Shown one piece after another: positions 1 to 5,269 of a stretch of DNA of 6,883 nucleotides. Origin of the DNA: an uncultured Bacilli bacterium (GTDB lineage Bacteria; Bacillota_I; Bacilli_A; RF39; UBA660); assembly GCA_944363895.1 (NCBI GenBank), contig CALVVP010000066.1, positions 1 through 6,883 of the forward strand, in the 5' to 3' direction. How positions within the stretch are numbered: the stretch's first letter is position 1; each line of letters begins with the position of its first letter. The notes beneath the pieces were generated by a model. It ran no database searches, was not told where the DNA came from, and saw only the letters and a list, made by a program, of their open reading frames with translations. Position numbers and translations under genes: made by a program.

Positions 1-39
1 TTTTGAGTCGTGCGCGTCTACCAATTCCGCCACACAAGC
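1..39 (-). tRNA. tRNA-Leu(CAA), 5' half, cut by the window edge
   Basis: Read on the minus strand from position 39, the sequence folds as the first half of a leucine tRNA. It has a 7-nt acceptor arm (GCTTGTG), then TG, a D-arm with stem GCG/CGC and the GG pair in its loop, a single G26, the 5' anticodon stem CACGA and the loop CTCAAAA. The anticodon is CAA, which reads UUG. The D-arm closely matches bacterial tRNA-Leu. The 3' anticodon stem, the long variable arm, the T-arm and the 3' end lie outside the window. A36, A37 and A38 are present, the usual context for isopentenylation of A37 by MiaA. It lies 45 nt downstream of scpB on the same strand and has its own possible promoter. The type is certain; the full extent is not visible. 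Confidence 0.93.
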
Positions 40-43
40 AAGT

Positions 44-70
44 AATAAGATTATATCATATAATCTTATT
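44..70. repeat. 12-bp perfect inverted repeat between scpB and tRNA-Leu
   Basis: AATAAGATTATA (44-55) is the exact reverse complement of 59-70, with a 3-nt loop. In the direction of the flanking genes (minus) no T-tract follows, so it is a poor intrinsic terminator for scpB. A T-tract follows only on the plus strand, where no gene ends. It contains the candidate tRNA promoter. It may act as a processing or 3'-end stabilising hairpin, or as an operator; the sequence alone does not decide. Confidence 0.7.
50..58 (-). promoter_or_regulatory. Extended -10 promoter candidate for tRNA-Leu
   Basis: On the minus strand this reads TGATATAAT, a perfect extended -10 (TG, one base, TATAAT). Transcription would start near position 43, leaving a leader of about 4 nt before the tRNA. 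There is no good -35 at 16-18 nt spacing, only A/T bases around 72-79, as is common for extended -10 promoters. It lies inside a 12-bp palindrome, which could be coincidence or control. Confidence 0.5.
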
Positions 71-84
71 TTTTAAAATAGTTT

Positions 85-642
85 TTAATTATCTTCACGA
101 TATTTTGAATTATATAAATCTTTAACTTCATCATCTTTAGTTATTTCAATATTCGGTAAATCGCTAATTGATTTTAAACCAAAATAATCTAAAAATAAAG
201 AAGTTGTACCATATAATACAGGGCGTCCAGCACTTTCACTTCGACCAATCTCACAAATTAAATTTTTATAAACTAATTTACGAATTATATAAGAACTACT
301 AACACCCCTTATTTCATCAACCATAAGTCTAGTAACTGGTTGATTATAAGCGATAATAGCTAAAGTTTCTAAAGCTGCTTCCGTTAAGACATCACTATCA
401 TTTAAATCGACTAATTTTTGAATATATTTTTTATTTTCTCTCTTAGTTACTAATTTTAAACGATTACCTAAAATAGTTAATTCAATACCATGTTCAGCGC
501 TATCATATTTAAGATTTAATTGTTCAATAATTTTATTTAATGTATCATCATCAATTTCTAATATTTTTTTAATCTCTTCATAACTTAATCCTTCATCACC
601 GACAACAAACAACAAACTTTCTAAAATCGAACTAAAATTCAT
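85..642 (-). CDS. scpB: ScpB, segregation and condensation protein B
   Basis: ScpB dimers bind the kleisin ScpA and, with SMC, form the condensin that compacts and separates newly replicated chromosomes in the cytoplasm. The 185-aa product has the two-winged-helix layout of the family at close to its usual length. Landmarks are an N-terminal helix-rich segment (SSILESLLFVVGDEGLS, 4-20), the signature LTEAALETLAIIAYNQPVTR at 86-105, the second winged helix with EIRGVSSS at 110-117, and GRSESAGRPVLYGTT at 133-147, the most conserved ScpB motif. The last 25 or so residues are charged and probably disordered. The ATG has a GAGGTG ribosome binding site placed within the end of scpA, and only 2 nt separate the two genes, so they are probably co-transcribed and translationally coupled. 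The stop is TAA. No clear terminator follows before the tRNA gene. Confidence 0.96.
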   Translation of the reverse strand: MNFSSILESLLFVVGDEGLSYEEIKKILEIDDDTLNKIIEQLNLKYDSAEHGIELTILGNRLKLVTKRENKKYIQKLVDLNDSDVLTEAALETLAIIAYNQPVTRLMVDEIRGVSSSYIIRKLVYKNLICEIGRSESAGRPVLYGTTSLFLDYFGLKSISDLPNIEITKDDEVKDLYNSKYREDN

Positions 643-644
643 GA

Positions 645-1355
645 TTACACCTCACATAAAACAATATTGTCAAAATTATTTTCTTGAACAATTTTTAATT
701 CATTATTTTTAGCTAAAACTAAAATCGATAAAAAAGTAACAATAATATAACTTTTAGTTTTAACATCAAATAAATCGGTAAAAATAACTTTTTTATTTTT
801 TTTAAGTAAATCTTTTATTTCCTTACTTCTTTTCGTTATGGAATATTCCTTAGTTGCTATTTTAGTATTTAATGGTTTATTAGCTTCTTGGCGGTTTAAA
901 AACTGTTCAAAAGCTTTGATTAAATCATTTAAACTAATATCATCAGACAAATTAGGATTAATTTCATAGTCACTAATATCACTAGATTTCTTAGTATAAT
1001 ACTGTTGCCGTTCTAATTCTAATTCATGAAATTTAGAAGTTATTTCTTTATAATTTTGGTATTCAATCAATCTTTGAATTAATTTTTCTTTGGGATCTTC
1101 TTCGTATTCATCTTCTAAAATTTCTGGTTTTGGCAACAACATCGCCGCTTTCATTTCAATCAACTCAGCAGCCATAACTAAATAAGCACTAGCAATATTT
1201 AAATTTAATTCTTCCATTTTTTTTATATAATCTAAATATTGATTTGTTATTTCTTCAATTTTAATATCATAAATATCGATATTAGATTGTTTAATCAAGT
1301 GAAGTAATAAATCTAGTGGACCAGAAAACTTATCAATTGTAAAACAATAATCCAT
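645..1355 (-). CDS. scpA: ScpA, kleisin subunit of SMC-ScpAB condensin
   Basis: ScpA is the kleisin that bridges the SMC neck and head and closes the ring, with a ScpB dimer held on its middle part. The 236-aa product is of normal family length. It begins with the hallmark FSGPLDLLLHLI (10-21), then DIYDIKIEEITNQYL (27-41) and the SMC-contact helix SAYLVMAAELIEMKAAMLL (56-74). An acidic linker and a charged middle region follow. The C-terminal winged helix (about 192-236, FTDLFDVKTKSYIIVTFLSI) is the part that contacts the SMC head. The ATG at 1355 is supported by an AAGGGAGGT ribosome binding site 6 nt upstream. The gene is first in scpA-scpB, 59 nt after the end of a DUF3603-like gene, behind an extended -10 promoter at 1382-1390. 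Identity is secure. Confidence 0.97.
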   Translation of the reverse strand: MDYCFTIDKFSGPLDLLLHLIKQSNIDIYDIKIEEITNQYLDYIKKMEELNLNIASAYLVMAAELIEMKAAMLLPKPEILEDEYEEDPKEKLIQRLIEYQNYKEITSKFHELELERQQYYTKKSSDISDYEINPNLSDDISLNDLIKAFEQFLNRQEANKPLNTKIATKEYSITKRSKEIKDLLKKNKKVIFTDLFDVKTKSYIIVTFLSILVLAKNNELKIVQENNFDNIVLCEV

Positions 1356-1381
1356 TTTATTACCTCCCTTAACTCTTTCTA

Positions 1382-1390
1382 ATTATAACA
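1382..1390 (-). promoter_or_regulatory. Extended -10 promoter for scpA-scpB
   Basis: The minus strand reads TGTTATAAT, an exact extended -10 (TG, one base, TATAAT). The start site would be near 1375, about 20 nt before the scpA ATG, which leaves room for the AAGGGAGGT ribosome binding site. The -35 region (about 1405-1411, TAGATT or ATAGAT) is poor. It lies directly after the T-tract of the upstream hairpin, so the scpAB unit starts where the previous one ends. Confidence 0.6.
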
Positions 1391-1423
1391 AAAAAAGATA
1401 AAAAAATCTATTCTTTATCTTTT
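1390..1423 (-). terminator. Weak AT-only hairpin terminator after the DUF3603-like gene
   Basis: On the minus strand a 10-bp stem AAAAGATAAA / TTTATCTTTT (1414-1423 with 1393-1402) encloses an 11-nt loop and runs into seven Ts (1396-1390). The stem has one G-C pair only, so termination is likely partial and scpAB may also be reached by readthrough. The TAA stop of the upstream gene (1415-1417) lies inside the stem. Confidence 0.45.
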
Positions 1424-2047
1424 AATAGTTATCATTTTTAAAAAATTATAAACTTTAATATAAATATTTTCCCAATTATTTTCCAATTGTTGATAAATTA
1501 CATTTAAAGGATTAGCATTTTTAATTTGACCGAAACATTCTAAACATAAAAAATTTAATTTATCTAAATCATTTTGCATTAATTTTAATTCTTTATAAAT
1601 AAATTTTTTAATTTTATTTTCATTTCTTGTCTGAAATTGTTCGATTATTTTATCAGATATTATTTGGTATTCGATTGTTTGCATCGATAAAGATTCACTA
1701 TAGTTTAAAACTTCAATTTCTTCGGCAATTAAAAGTTTACTATATTCCTTAATCACACCATTTTTATCAAGTTTAAAAGCAACTACTTCTACTTTATCGG
1801 TAGCTAAAAAACTATAGTCCAAACAATAAGGACTTTTTTTACTAAAAACTTCTGTTTTGCGATAAATTTTAGCTAAAAAGGTATTATCGATGACAACATT
1901 TTTATTAATTAAATTATATAAATCTAAACTATCGATAACGATAAAAGGTATTTTTCTGATATGCGTTATTTTATCTTCTTTATTCCATTCAAAAACATCA
2001 TAAACTAAATTATTATAATTTAAAAAAATATCGTATATGTAATTCAT
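1415..2047 (-). CDS. DUF3603/UPF0736 (YjbA-like) family protein, function unknown
   Basis: The 210-aa soluble product has no signal peptide, membrane segment or catalytic motif that I recognise. Its N-terminal half resembles, from memory, the Firmicutes DUF3603/UPF0736 family (B. subtilis YjbA). YIYDIFLNY near the start, VFEWNKEDK (18-26) where the family has FHEWRKED, a hydrophobic IPFIVIDS (33-40), and LDYSFLATDK (76-85) where the family has a YCFVVTD segment all occur in the same order. It is shorter than YjbA (about 250 aa), mainly in the C-terminal half, which is Lys/Asn/Leu-rich and helical. The ATG at 2047 has an ideal AAGGAGG site (2054-2060) with a 6-nt spacer, embedded in the last codons of the preceding small membrane gene, with which it overlaps by 35 nt. 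Translational coupling is therefore likely. The family assignment is moderate; the function is unknown. Confidence 0.62.
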   Translation of the reverse strand: MNYIYDIFLNYNNLVYDVFEWNKEDKITHIRKIPFIVIDSLDLYNLINKNVVIDNTFLAKIYRKTEVFSKKSPYCLDYSFLATDKVEVVAFKLDKNGVIKEYSKLLIAEEIEVLNYSESLSMQTIEYQIISDKIIEQFQTRNENKIKKFIYKELKLMQNDLDKLNFLCLECFGQIKNANPLNVIYQQLENNWENIYIKVYNFLKMITIKR

Positions 2048-2246
2048 CTTTTTCCTCCTTAGGTATACTTAAAACAATTAAAATAATGCCAACAATAGCA
2101 ATTAAGCATTCTGGTCGTCTAATTATAAAATTAACATATTCTAAAAAATTATACCCAATTGTCGTTAAATTAAGATAAATTATTATATAACTAAAACCAA
2201 TCAAAGTTAAACCAAAACCAACGAGAAAGAAAAAGAACCTGGCCAT
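2013..2246 (-). CDS. Small two-TM membrane protein, function unknown
   Basis: The 77-aa product is an integral membrane protein I do not recognise. A Phe-rich first membrane span (about 4-26, beginning RFFFFLVGFG) is followed by a connecting stretch with GYNFLEYVNFIIRRPECL (31-48). A second span (about 47-61, AIVGIILIVLS) and a short charged tail (IPKEEKDEL) complete it. The start was moved from TTG at 2252 to ATG at 2246, because an AGGTGA site at 2254-2259 sits 7 nt before this ATG. The same AGGTGA spacing is seen at the AAA ATPase gene. Its last 35 nt overlap the next gene and carry that gene's AAGGAGG site, which encodes K-E-E here. It starts 36 nt after the LtaS-like stop codon, just past that gene's terminator. 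No separate promoter was found, so it may depend on readthrough. Confidence 0.75.
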   Translation of the reverse strand: MARFFFFLVGFGLTLIGFSYIIIYLNLTTIGYNFLEYVNFIIRRPECLIAIVGIILIVLSIPKEEKDELHIRYFFKL

Positions 2247-2253
2247 TATCAAT

Positions 2254-2259
2254 TCACCT
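2254..2259 (-). promoter_or_regulatory. Ribosome binding site AGGTGA fixing the ATG at 2246
   Basis: On the minus strand AGGTGA ends 7 nt before ATG 2246. The TTG at 2252 would leave a spacer of 1 nt, which is too short, so the shorter reading (77 rather than 79 aa) is preferred. Confidence 0.75.
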
Positions 2260-2272
2260 ATTTAAGTCTATG

Positions 2273-2296
2273 AAAAAAGTTCTAGCGAGTAGAACT
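2273..2296 (-). terminator. Intrinsic terminator of the LtaS-like gene, containing its stop codon
   Basis: On the minus strand AGTTCTA (2296-2290), the 5-nt loop CTCGC and TAGAACT (2284-2278) form a perfect 7-bp stem, followed by five more Ts (2277-2273). The TAG stop codon (2284-2282) is the first part of the 3' arm. This is a compact rho-independent terminator for the LtaS-like transcript, perhaps leaky because the stem is short. Confidence 0.75.
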
Positions 2297-4225
2297 ATTC
2301 AAAACACTATATTTAAAATAATCTTTCTTTAATGTGTTGTCACTAGCGGTAAATTTATTTCCTAATATTCTATTTATTTCTTTAATATATTCTTCATCAA
2401 CACTATCGTCTTTTAATTTATAATCATTTTTACTAGCAAAATATATTGCTTTATCAGTTACCCAACTACCAGTTGGAAATAAAGCGATTGTTTCTTCATC
2501 AGAAAATAAATCTTTTCCTATATAGTACCTTGGGTCATAATTTAAATCAAATAAATTAGCCAAAGTTGGTACAATATCGAAAGTACTAGCTGTTTTACTA
2601 ATTACTTGTGGTTCGACAGTACTATTATAAATAATAAAAGGCATTAAATCTTCATTTAAATCTTCATAACGATCAACTGGTGAACGTTCAGCTAAATAAT
2701 CAAAATCTAAATTATAAGGATGATGATCACCAAAAATTACAATAACTGTATCATCTAATTTCCCATCTTTTTCTAAACTATCAATTAAATACTCTAAGCT
2801 TTGATCAAACTCGATTGCTTTAGCTAAATAACGTTTCATAGAAATACCAGTATCTAAATCTTTGACTTGATCCCAATTTTTTCTAGTTGTAGCATCATCA
2901 AAATCATAAGAAAAATGCATTGAAACAGTTATAACGAAACTGAAAAACTTATCATTTTGTGTAAACATTGGATAAATTTTTTCCATCAGAGATAAGTCAC
3001 TGGTCCAACCACCACTGGTACTAAAACCTAATGTATCAGCATTATAAAAAGTCGAACCCATATTTTTATGTAATTGTGTTCTTGGATAATAATTGTCATC
3101 CCAGCCATGATAAGATGTCGAAGTATATCCAGAATTATTAAATAAATTAAAAATACTTGAACTATAATTATTGTTAACATAAGTAAATGGCGTACAAACA
3201 GAATTACTAGGAATAATGGAAGTTAAAGCAATAAATTCGCTTTCTCCAGTTGTACAACTAAATTTAGGAGCATAATAATTGTCAAAATACCAACCATTTT
3301 GTGTTAAACGATATAAAGTCGGCGTTAGTTCTGGATCAATTGCCGCCAAATCTAATGCCTCAACCATAATCAAAACTAAATTTTTATCTTTAAAAATACC
3401 TGTATAATCATTTTTATCTGTAATTGACTGATTCATATAATATTGATGTAAGTTTTTAATTATTTCATCATCTTCATTTTCCATTAATTTTAACCAAGCT
3501 GTATCGTCAATATACCTTGTATAATCCGTCGGTTCAGAAGGAGTTTCCGGTTTTTCTTCAATATCGATAATATTGTGTATACTATCACCATTAATAAGAT
3601 AAATTAAATCTCTTATAAAAAAACGATTGACCCCAAATTCCTTCAATGAAATATCGATTAAAGTTGGGGCTTTATATAAATCTTTATTAGTTTTTAATTG
3701 ATTTTCCGGAGTCACATTTAATGTTAGTAAGGAAACAATATGTAACCCAATAAAAACTACAACAACAATTAAACTATTGACCCAAGTAGGTCTTTCATAT
3801 TGAAACCATTTCTTTTTCCAAATAAATAACACCAACAAGATTATTAAAGGTAAAAAACATAAATAATATTCTAATCTTATGCTAGCGATAAAAGTAGCCA
3901 CTTCATTACTAATACGGTCAGCTTCTCCCCCACCACCAAGCATACTTAAAGACATAAAATTACCCATAAAATTTTTAAAATTCAATTGTAATAATGTATA
4001 TAAACCACTAATAAACACTGTAATACAAGTTAGAATTTTCGCAATCAATGGTTTGAAAAGTGTATAAATAAAAGCAGTAATTAAACTAAAAACTAAAGTA
4101 AATAAAATGATTCTTAATAATTCAAAATCAAAAAAACTAGAAAAAGAAATAATTTTAAATAATATTTCTAAAAACAATAAACTTAAAAAACTAGCTAAAA
4201 ACATTTTTAAAAAATACTTATTCAT
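2282..4225 (-). CDS. LtaS-like lipoteichoic acid synthase (alkaline phosphatase superfamily)
   Basis: The 647-aa product has the LtaS layout and nearly the size of S. aureus LtaS. Five membrane spans (about 6-26, 36-57, 61-81, 118-136, 149-169) precede an extracellular sulfatase-type domain from about residue 280. LtaS enzymes move glycerol phosphate from phosphatidylglycerol onto a growing lipoteichoic acid chain outside the membrane. The catalytic set is complete. The metal ligand Glu is in MVEAL (E289), the nucleophile Thr in SCTTGESEF (T326), Arg382 in NYYPRTQLHK, His437 in ITVSMHFSY, and Asp500-His501 in FGDHHPY. The start is taken as ATG 4225 and not the in-frame GTG at 4234, because the GGAG site overlaps that GTG and is spaced 8 nt from the ATG. 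It has its own consensus promoter and a terminator that holds its TAG stop. A related phosphoglycerol or phosphoethanolamine transferase cannot be excluded. Confidence 0.88.
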   Translation of the reverse strand: MNKYFLKMFLASFLSLLFLEILFKIISFSSFFDFELLRIILFTLVFSLITAFIYTLFKPLIAKILTCITVFISGLYTLLQLNFKNFMGNFMSLSMLGGGGEADRISNEVATFIASIRLEYYLCFLPLIILLVLFIWKKKWFQYERPTWVNSLIVVVVFIGLHIVSLLTLNVTPENQLKTNKDLYKAPTLIDISLKEFGVNRFFIRDLIYLINGDSIHNIIDIEEKPETPSEPTDYTRYIDDTAWLKLMENEDDEIIKNLHQYYMNQSITDKNDYTGIFKDKNLVLIMVEALDLAAIDPELTPTLYRLTQNGWYFDNYYAPKFSCTTGESEFIALTSIIPSNSVCTPFTYVNNNYSSSIFNLFNNSGYTSTSYHGWDDNYYPRTQLHKNMGSTFYNADTLGFSTSGGWTSDLSLMEKIYPMFTQNDKFFSFVITVSMHFSYDFDDATTRKNWDQVKDLDTGISMKRYLAKAIEFDQSLEYLIDSLEKDGKLDDTVIVIFGDHHPYNLDFDYLAERSPVDRYEDLNEDLMPFIIYNSTVEPQVISKTASTFDIVPTLANLFDLNYDPRYYIGKDLFSDEETIALFPTGSWVTDKAIYFASKNDYKLKDDSVDEEYIKEINRILGNKFTASDNTLKKDYFKYSVLNSSTR

Positions 4226-4233
4226 AATACCCA

Positions 4234-4237
4234 CTCC
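4234..4237 (-). promoter_or_regulatory. Ribosome binding site GGAG deciding the LtaS-like start
   Basis: GGAG on the minus strand lies 8 nt before ATG 4225. Its last G is also the first base of the alternative GTG codon (4234-4232), which would then have no binding site and only about 3 nt of leader. The ATG is therefore the better start. Confidence 0.75.
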
Positions 4238-4243
4238 ATTAAT

Positions 4244-4272
4244 ATTATATATCTTTTTTTAGTGATTGACAA
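4244..4272 (-). promoter_or_regulatory. Sigma-A-type promoter of the LtaS-like gene
   Basis: On the minus strand TTGTCA (4272-4267) and TATAAT (4249-4244) are separated by exactly 17 nt: a perfect -10 and a one-mismatch -35. The start site would fall near 4237, giving a leader of only about 12 nt that begins at the GGAG site. The -35 overlaps that of the divergent RNHCP promoter. Confidence 0.8.
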
Positions 4273-4293
4273 TATAAAAAATTATTGTAAAAT
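4266..4293 (+). promoter_or_regulatory. Sigma-A-type promoter of the RNHCP gene
   Basis: TTGACA (4266-4271, perfect) and TAAAAT (4288-4293, one mismatch) have a 16-nt spacer. The start site would be near 4300, only about 8 nt before the ATG, with the GGTGAG ribosome binding site at the very 5' end of the mRNA. Its -35 shares the bases 4267-4271 with the opposing promoter. Confidence 0.7.
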
Positions 4294-4307
4294 AGAAGTG
4301 GTGAGTT

Positions 4308-4619
4308 ATGAAAAGATTTAATATGATTGATGAAGAGTTTACTTGTGAAAACTGTGGGAAAAAGGTAAATAAACTAAATTATACAGCTCGCGATCACTGT
4401 CCTTATTGTCTATATTCTAAACATGTCGATATTATGCCAGGTGATCGGCAAAACAAATGCTGTGGATTAATGATTCCAATTGGTGTGGAAAAATATAAAA
4501 ACACTTATAAAATTGTTTATAAGTGCGATAATTGTAAAGAAATTCATAAAAATATTATTGCTATTGACGATGATTTTGAAGAATTATTAAAAATAATGCA
4601 AAAACCTAGCAAATACTAG
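4308..4619 (+). CDS. RNHCP domain zinc-ribbon protein, function unknown
   Basis: The 103-aa product matches the RNHCP family (PF12647 as I recall), named for a conserved Arg-Asn-His-Cys-Pro motif, here RDHCP (28-32) with Asp for Asn. The wider signature is present: FTCENCG (11-17), RDHCPYCLYSKHVD (28-41), MPGDRQNKCCGLMIPIGVE (43-61). Three CxxC pairs (C13/C16, C31/C34, C73/C76) plus C51-C52 suggest one or two bound zinc ions. The C-terminal tail is acidic and helical. The family is widespread in Firmicutes but has no firm function; nucleic-acid or translation-related roles are guesses from the zinc ribbons. It is the only plus-strand gene, has its own promoter, and ends at a hairpin that contains its TAG stop. 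The start at 4308 fits the family N-terminus and the GGTGAG site at 4300-4305. Confidence 0.88.
   Translation: MKRFNMIDEEFTCENCGKKVNKLNYTARDHCPYCLYSKHVDIMPGDRQNKCCGLMIPIGVEKYKNTYKIVYKCDNCKEIHKNIIAIDDDFEELLKIMQKPSKY
4502..4525. repeat. Perfect 10-bp inverted repeat inside the RNHCP gene
   Basis: CACTTATAAA (4502-4511) and TTTATAAGTG (4516-4525) are exact reverse complements around the 4-nt loop ATTG. The arms encode the similar peptides TYK and VYKC before and at the third CxxC pair, so the symmetry may come from coding. No T-tract follows, so it is not a terminator. Confidence 0.6.
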
Positions 4620-4625
4620 GTTTTT
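4600..4625. terminator. Bidirectional terminator between convergent genes
   Basis: Positions 4600-4609 (AAAAACCTAG) pair perfectly with 4616-4625 (CTAGGTTTTT) around the 6-nt loop CAAATA. The 10-bp stem is A-rich on its 5' side and T-rich on its 3' side when read from either strand, so it can terminate both transcripts. It holds the RNHCP stop (TAG, 4617-4619), and its edge overlaps the opposing gene's TAA (4624-4626). The two coding regions are separated by 4 nt only. Confidence 0.88.
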
Positions 4626-5208
4626 AAAATTTCCAAATATCTTCGTCTTCAGCAACCGGTTCATTTTTATTTTCTTCATTTGTTTCCGGTAAAGTTGTAG
4701 GATTAATATTTTGTAATTCATCAACTTGATTGTTTTCTCCGTTTTGTGGTTCTTCATTAATCACTTCATTAACTTGATTATTTTCAACTACTTGATCAAC
4801 TTTATTTTCCGTAGTCTCTTCTGTCAATGGAGCAAATAAAGATTGGTCAACTGCTTCATTAGCCATCGGAGCAGTAAATTGTTGATCGACTACTGGTTCA
4901 CTCTCATCGATTGGTGGTAAAGAAACTTCATCGGAATTAACTGGTGGTTCCACTGGATTATCAGAATTATTAAAATTCTTTTCCGCCACATCTTGACTTA
5001 ATTCATTAATTCCTTTAGCATCTACTTCAATTTTAGTAGGTTGTGGTTTTTTCTCTTTTTTAGGTTTTTCTTTTTTCTTTTCAACCACTTTTTCTGTTTT
5101 ACCTTTACGACCAAAATCAGTTTTATCGGCAATATAGCCAATAATCGCCATCAATATTATTATGCCACCAACAATAAACCAAACAAAATTATCCGTTATA
5201 AAATCCAT
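4624..5208 (-). CDS. Single-pass membrane protein with K-rich and acidic tail ending IWKF
   Basis: I do not recognise this 194-aa protein. It has one membrane span near the N-terminus (about 8-27, FVWFIVGGIIILMAIIGYIA), after an acidic start (MDFITD). A strongly basic stretch follows (about 34-59, with KKKEKPKKEKK). By the positive-inside rule the tail should be cytoplasmic. Residues 60-190 are low-complexity, rich in E, N, Q, P and V, with near-repeats such as NNQVNEV (143-149) and NNQVDEL (159-165). The protein ends in an acidic cluster and a distinct C-terminal tetrapeptide, EDEDIWKF, which looks like a docking motif on a disordered tether. The ATG has a perfect AAGGAGG site with a 7-nt spacer. 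A consensus promoter lies directly upstream, and the bidirectional terminator overlaps the stop. A scaffold or cell-division/envelope anchor role is possible but unsupported. Confidence 0.85.
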   Translation of the reverse strand: MDFITDNFVWFIVGGIIILMAIIGYIADKTDFGRKGKTEKVVEKKKEKPKKEKKPQPTKIEVDAKGINELSQDVAEKNFNNSDNPVEPPVNSDEVSLPPIDESEPVVDQQFTAPMANEAVDQSLFAPLTEETTENKVDQVVENNQVNEVINEEPQNGENNQVDELQNINPTTLPETNEENKNEPVAEDEDIWKF

Positions 5209-5233
5209 AATAACTCCTCCTTATTCTTAATTA

Positions 5234-5262
5234 ATAATATCATTTTTTTTAAATATTTTCAA
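5234..5262 (-). promoter_or_regulatory. Promoter of the IWKF membrane protein gene
   Basis: On the minus strand TTGAAA (5262-5257) and TATTAT (5239-5234) are 17 nt apart, with a TG at 5242-5241 that makes the -10 extended (TGATATTAT). The spacer carries an A8 run. It starts 8 nt after the trmL stop codon and would begin transcription near 5227, just before the AAGGAGG site. No convincing trmL terminator precedes it. Confidence 0.72.
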
Positions 5263-5269
5263 TAGTTTT

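Noticed and set aside
44..70. Palindrome as intrinsic terminator of scpB
   Set aside because: No T-tract follows the stem on the minus strand; the Ts occur only on the plus side, where no gene ends.
3879..4067. 62-aa open frame on the plus strand
   Set aside because: It lies antisense inside the LtaS-like gene, has no ribosome binding site, and its product resembles no known protein.
4226..4234. GTG start giving a 650-aa LtaS-like protein
   Set aside because: The GGAG site overlaps this GTG and fits the ATG at 4225; the GTG would have almost no leader.
5041..5110. Long pyrimidine-rich tract on the plus strand, possible regulatory or structural DNA
   Set aside because: It is explained by the Lys/Glu codons of the basic patch in the membrane protein on the other strand.
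5041..5265. 74-aa Phe-rich open frame on the plus strand
   Set aside because: It is the complement of the Lys/Glu-rich region and promoter of the membrane protein gene; the Phe runs are antisense of AAA/AAG/GAA codons.
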